A program made the position numbers and the translations under genes. Below, in pieces: positions 60,871 through 64,000 of a stretch of 64,000 nucleotides of DNA (its first letter is position 1; each line of letters begins with the position of its first letter). The notes under the pieces are model-generated. The model was given only the letters and a program-made list of their open reading frames with translations. It did no database searches and was not told the DNA's origin. The DNA is from Monarcha castaneiventris obscurior. Its lineage: Eukaryota; Chordata; Aves; Passeriformes; Monarchidae. Where the stretch lies: NCBI GenBank assembly GCA_026261815.1, contig JAMPIT010000493.1:5411501-5475500 (forward strand), in the 5' to 3' direction.

Positions 60871-63800
60871 CTAAACTGCCTTTGTTTTTGTTGGAGGATG
60901 CTTCTGTATCAACTTGGCTTATTCTTTAATCACTTCTACATTAAGTAGAACTTCTACGTGAGAAAAGCCAATGGAACAAGCTGTGACACCGAGGGATTTT
61001 CTTCACCTTAATTAAGGGCTTTTAAACCCCACCTTGTGGAAGCCCTGCTCTTGCATTTGCTGCAGCTGACCCTGTCCCATCTGCCCCTTGTTAGAGGTGA
61101 TAACTTGAGTATCCCAGCTCTCTGAATGGCACTAGATCAAGCTACTGTAAAGATCAGTAAGAATAAGAAGTTGTAGCAACACTGATCCCAGTGCAGACCA
61201 TTTTACTCTGCTCCTGGATGTGTGTAACAGACACTACTTTAGAAAAATATGCATTCCTTGACCCAAACAGCAGCCACACCATGTTCCTTCAGCTTGCCTG
61301 CTGGATTAGCTTTGCCATCATTTCAGAATTGTCACCATGTTCCAGCAATTAACATCCACAGTATACAACAAATCAAATCCACACTAGATGAATATATTTT
61401 ATAGTTGCATTAATTAGAAGAGGTCTCTGAATATCTGTGAGAATGCTCTAACAGAGCTGTTTGTGTGAGGTTATTGTTATCCCCAGGGAATAATTCCACT
61501 GATGCTCAAGGATGCACTTAGTTATTAAACTGCTTTGGGGTGATGTTTATTTTGTGCAAGTCACAGCCTCAGTTCCAGACCATGACCTGCACAACGGCGT
61601 ATTTAGATCCATCTCTAGCCACTGCATGAAACCTAAAATATTCCTTTTCTTCCTTCCTAACTTCCCAGCTCTTTGCAACATCATCAGTCACAGAAGTCTC
61701 CATCCCCGTGCTTGCTCAGGGCCATGCAAGTGGGGACTGGAGTCTCTCTCCACTGTTCAAAGCTAAAGAAGATTTTTCTGCAATTTTTGGGTTTTCACAG
61801 GAGCCAGTGGGAGTTAAACATCCGGCTTGAAAAATATATTTGCACTCAGGCAGGTCTTCAAGTGGATCCTGACCTACTCATAGATATTTTCCTGCCTAGT
61901 CTCACATGCAACCATATTTTCCAGGTACACTTATCTACCTGTCACACACGATGATGTATAACCCTGAAGAAAGCAAGGCAGGTGATTACCTTTCCCCAGT
62001 CAAGTGCAGTGGAAAGGTCAGATTTAATATGAAGCTGAGGGGCAATGAAGTGACACAGAAATTGTACAAAAATAGAGTGTAGCAATGCTGGGAGGGAAGC
62101 GGGTCTGCTCGTCCCTGGTGAACAACCAGCAGCACGGACACACCATTCATCTCTGCACAGGCTCTTTATTGCTCCCTGGTCTTTGATTTGGGACTTGGCT
62201 CCACTATCATGGAAGATACATTTTTGGGAATATGTGAATTAAGCAGGTGAATCATTTCCATCTGCATGGCCTTCAGCCCCCTGTGGTGGCTGCCCAGGCT
62301 CTGCACAGAGCCACTGACATCCAGCACCCACCAGCTCCCTGGGCGTCCCCCAAAGGAATTGGATTGTTCCAGGCTTTTATGATGGAAAAGATATTTTTCC
62401 TCAATCCCACCCTTCCATTGGCTGGGGAGATGCCACGTGTTGCATACACAGTCCTGTAGTTACTTATTTTAATCTTGGCAGTGTCTTTGAACATTGCTGG
62501 ACTCCTACAAAATCAGCACCTAAGTGGAAATAAATGCACAATGCTGCAGCTCCCTGCATTCAGGGGAATTCAGTCCCCTCCCATGCCCTAAATGCAATTG
62601 GGTGTTTCACAACCTCTGTATCTAAATTAGGTTTTTCCAAGACTTTTTTTTTTCTCTGAGGTCTGCCTAAAACTCAGAGCAAATTCCAAGGAGAATTCTG
62701 ACCACTCACTAGGGCTTGAGCCCCACATCCAAAGCACTTAGGCTGAAGATCCAAAATCAGCTGCAGAAAACAGGAGCTCCTTTAAAATAGTTTCACAGTT
62801 GAAAACAAGCTCCTGTTTTTACTCTCCCATGTAATTTTGAGCTCAGGATTCAAAGTGCCTTTTTGCACTCAGGTCCATGCAGACCCGTTTGGATAGAGGA
62901 ATGCCTTGGAGGTTATGGGTAAGACCTCAAACCCGGAAGTGGTTATTCTCAAAGCTGAGAAAGGAAAATTCCTGAAGGTCTCCATGATAAGTTGATAAGA
63001 AATAATGGAGAATTGTTTCATTTAAACACAAAGAACAATTCAGCCATAGCATGCCTTGTGATTGAGACATTGTGAAAGCTATCAGATTAAGGCCTACATG
63101 CTAAATCTTTTTAGTTATTGAAGAGAAATATAACAATATACTGTCCATGAAGAAGCCTGGGCTTCCTGCAAGGGACCCTGCCTTGCTGCTGCTTCGTGTT
63201 CCCCATGTCTGCCTCTGCCTTTCAAATGAGTGCCGTGAATTACAGTCTAATAACAATGTTCTAAAGAACTACCTCTTTCCTAGGAAGTCAGATCAATCCC
63301 ACTTAAAAGCGAACTCTGTGAATGTGCCAGATATTTAGAGAATAAATCTCAAACCCAGGAGAGGTCTGCTTCCTTTATCTGCAGATCCTGGGCGTGATCC
63401 AGATACCAGCACCCCCCACACCTCCTGCAGGCCCATGGTGTGAGCTCATGAGGGGAATTAAGAAACATTATATATAGAATCAAAAATTTATTCAGAAAAC
63501 CCAACCAACAGCTAATTCTGGTGAGCTAAAAATCAGTATATCATCTAAACTAGTCACCTAGACCTTTCCTACTGGAAGTTTGCTTTCTCACAGGGCCCCT
63601 TTGAGCCACCCCATCTGAAATGTAGCACCACAGACTGAAGAGCTGGTTTCAAATCTCTTTAAGACCCATATGAAGAGTCTATGCCCTGCAGCAAGTTTGG
63701 CAGTCAGCATTTTAAAAAATAAACCCAGCTCCAGAATGCTAATTTGCATAGTGCATGGTGACTAAAATTAGCCTGCCTCGACTCCATCGCGGGAGGAAGC

Positions 63801-64000
63801 CTTAGCTGCTGCTGCAGTTTCAGGTTTCTTGGCTTTCAGAGAAATTCAGAGCATCCAAGGAACACAGACGTGTCTTCTGTGTAGCCCTGCTCCTCTTGGC
63901 TGGCACTGCTCTCTCAAGCTGCATCTCAAAGCTGTTATACAGCAGCAGCAAAAGCCTCGTTCTTCCTCACATGGGAAACCAGCATGTGCTGAAACCTGTG
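60871..64000. other. intergenic to window end
   Basis: Unique sequence without recognised genes or repeats. By human synteny SPAG9 would be expected further right on the minus strand, but no JIP4-type coding exon was seen here. Confidence 0.45.

Noticed and set aside
1..64000. CRISPR arrays, bacterial operons, tRNA or rRNA genes
   Set aside because: This is a vertebrate window. No regularly spaced repeats, cloverleaf sequence or ribosomal sequence was seen.

Overview
This is a vertebrate nuclear window, almost certainly avian and probably from a songbird. The repeats are fragments of the CR1 LINE with the bird-type 3' end. There is also a solo long terminal repeat of an ERVL-type family that I recognise from passerine genomes. 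Genes are sparse, and most long open frames are chance.

The one gene identified with certainty is TOB1, on the minus strand. Its coding sequence is a single exon (15545-16522, 325 codons). The 3' UTR runs left to about 14715, where there is an ATTAAA signal. A short piece of 5' UTR ends at a splice acceptor at 16660. A 2.2 kb intron leads to a non-coding first exon inside a CpG island, with a splice donor at 18893 and a TATA box near 19185. The island holds three CRE-like sites, a ZNF143-type motif and two CCAAT boxes, and looks like a two-way promoter.

The main novelty candidate lies on the other side of that promoter. Reading rightward from an ATG at 19772, six plus-strand exons can be joined in consistent phase (19772-19846, 20709-20781, 21588-21654, 21867-21922, 25159-25219, 27243-27378). 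They encode about 155 residues and end in a last exon with an AATAAA signal at 27540. I recognise no family. The last exon also shows a second coding-looking frame after a possible frameshift, so this may be an unannotated small gene or a decaying one.

A second candidate is a minus-strand exon at 37439-37726. It has strong splice sites on both sides and encodes a short membrane-protein-like sequence; a possible terminal exon lies at 36527-36592.

The left flank (1-14.7 kb) is intergenic: CR1 pieces, two small isolated CpG-dense patches (about 1.06-1.23 kb and 4.58-4.71 kb) and a GAG/AGG tract. The right flank (27.6-64 kb) is a gene desert with CR1 copies, the 1.1 kb solo LTR (34766-35862), a MIR-like SINE relic near 60.1 kb, and several motif-dense stretches that could be regulatory. 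From human synteny, WFIKKN2 and SPAG9 would be expected to flank TOB1, but I found no exon of either.
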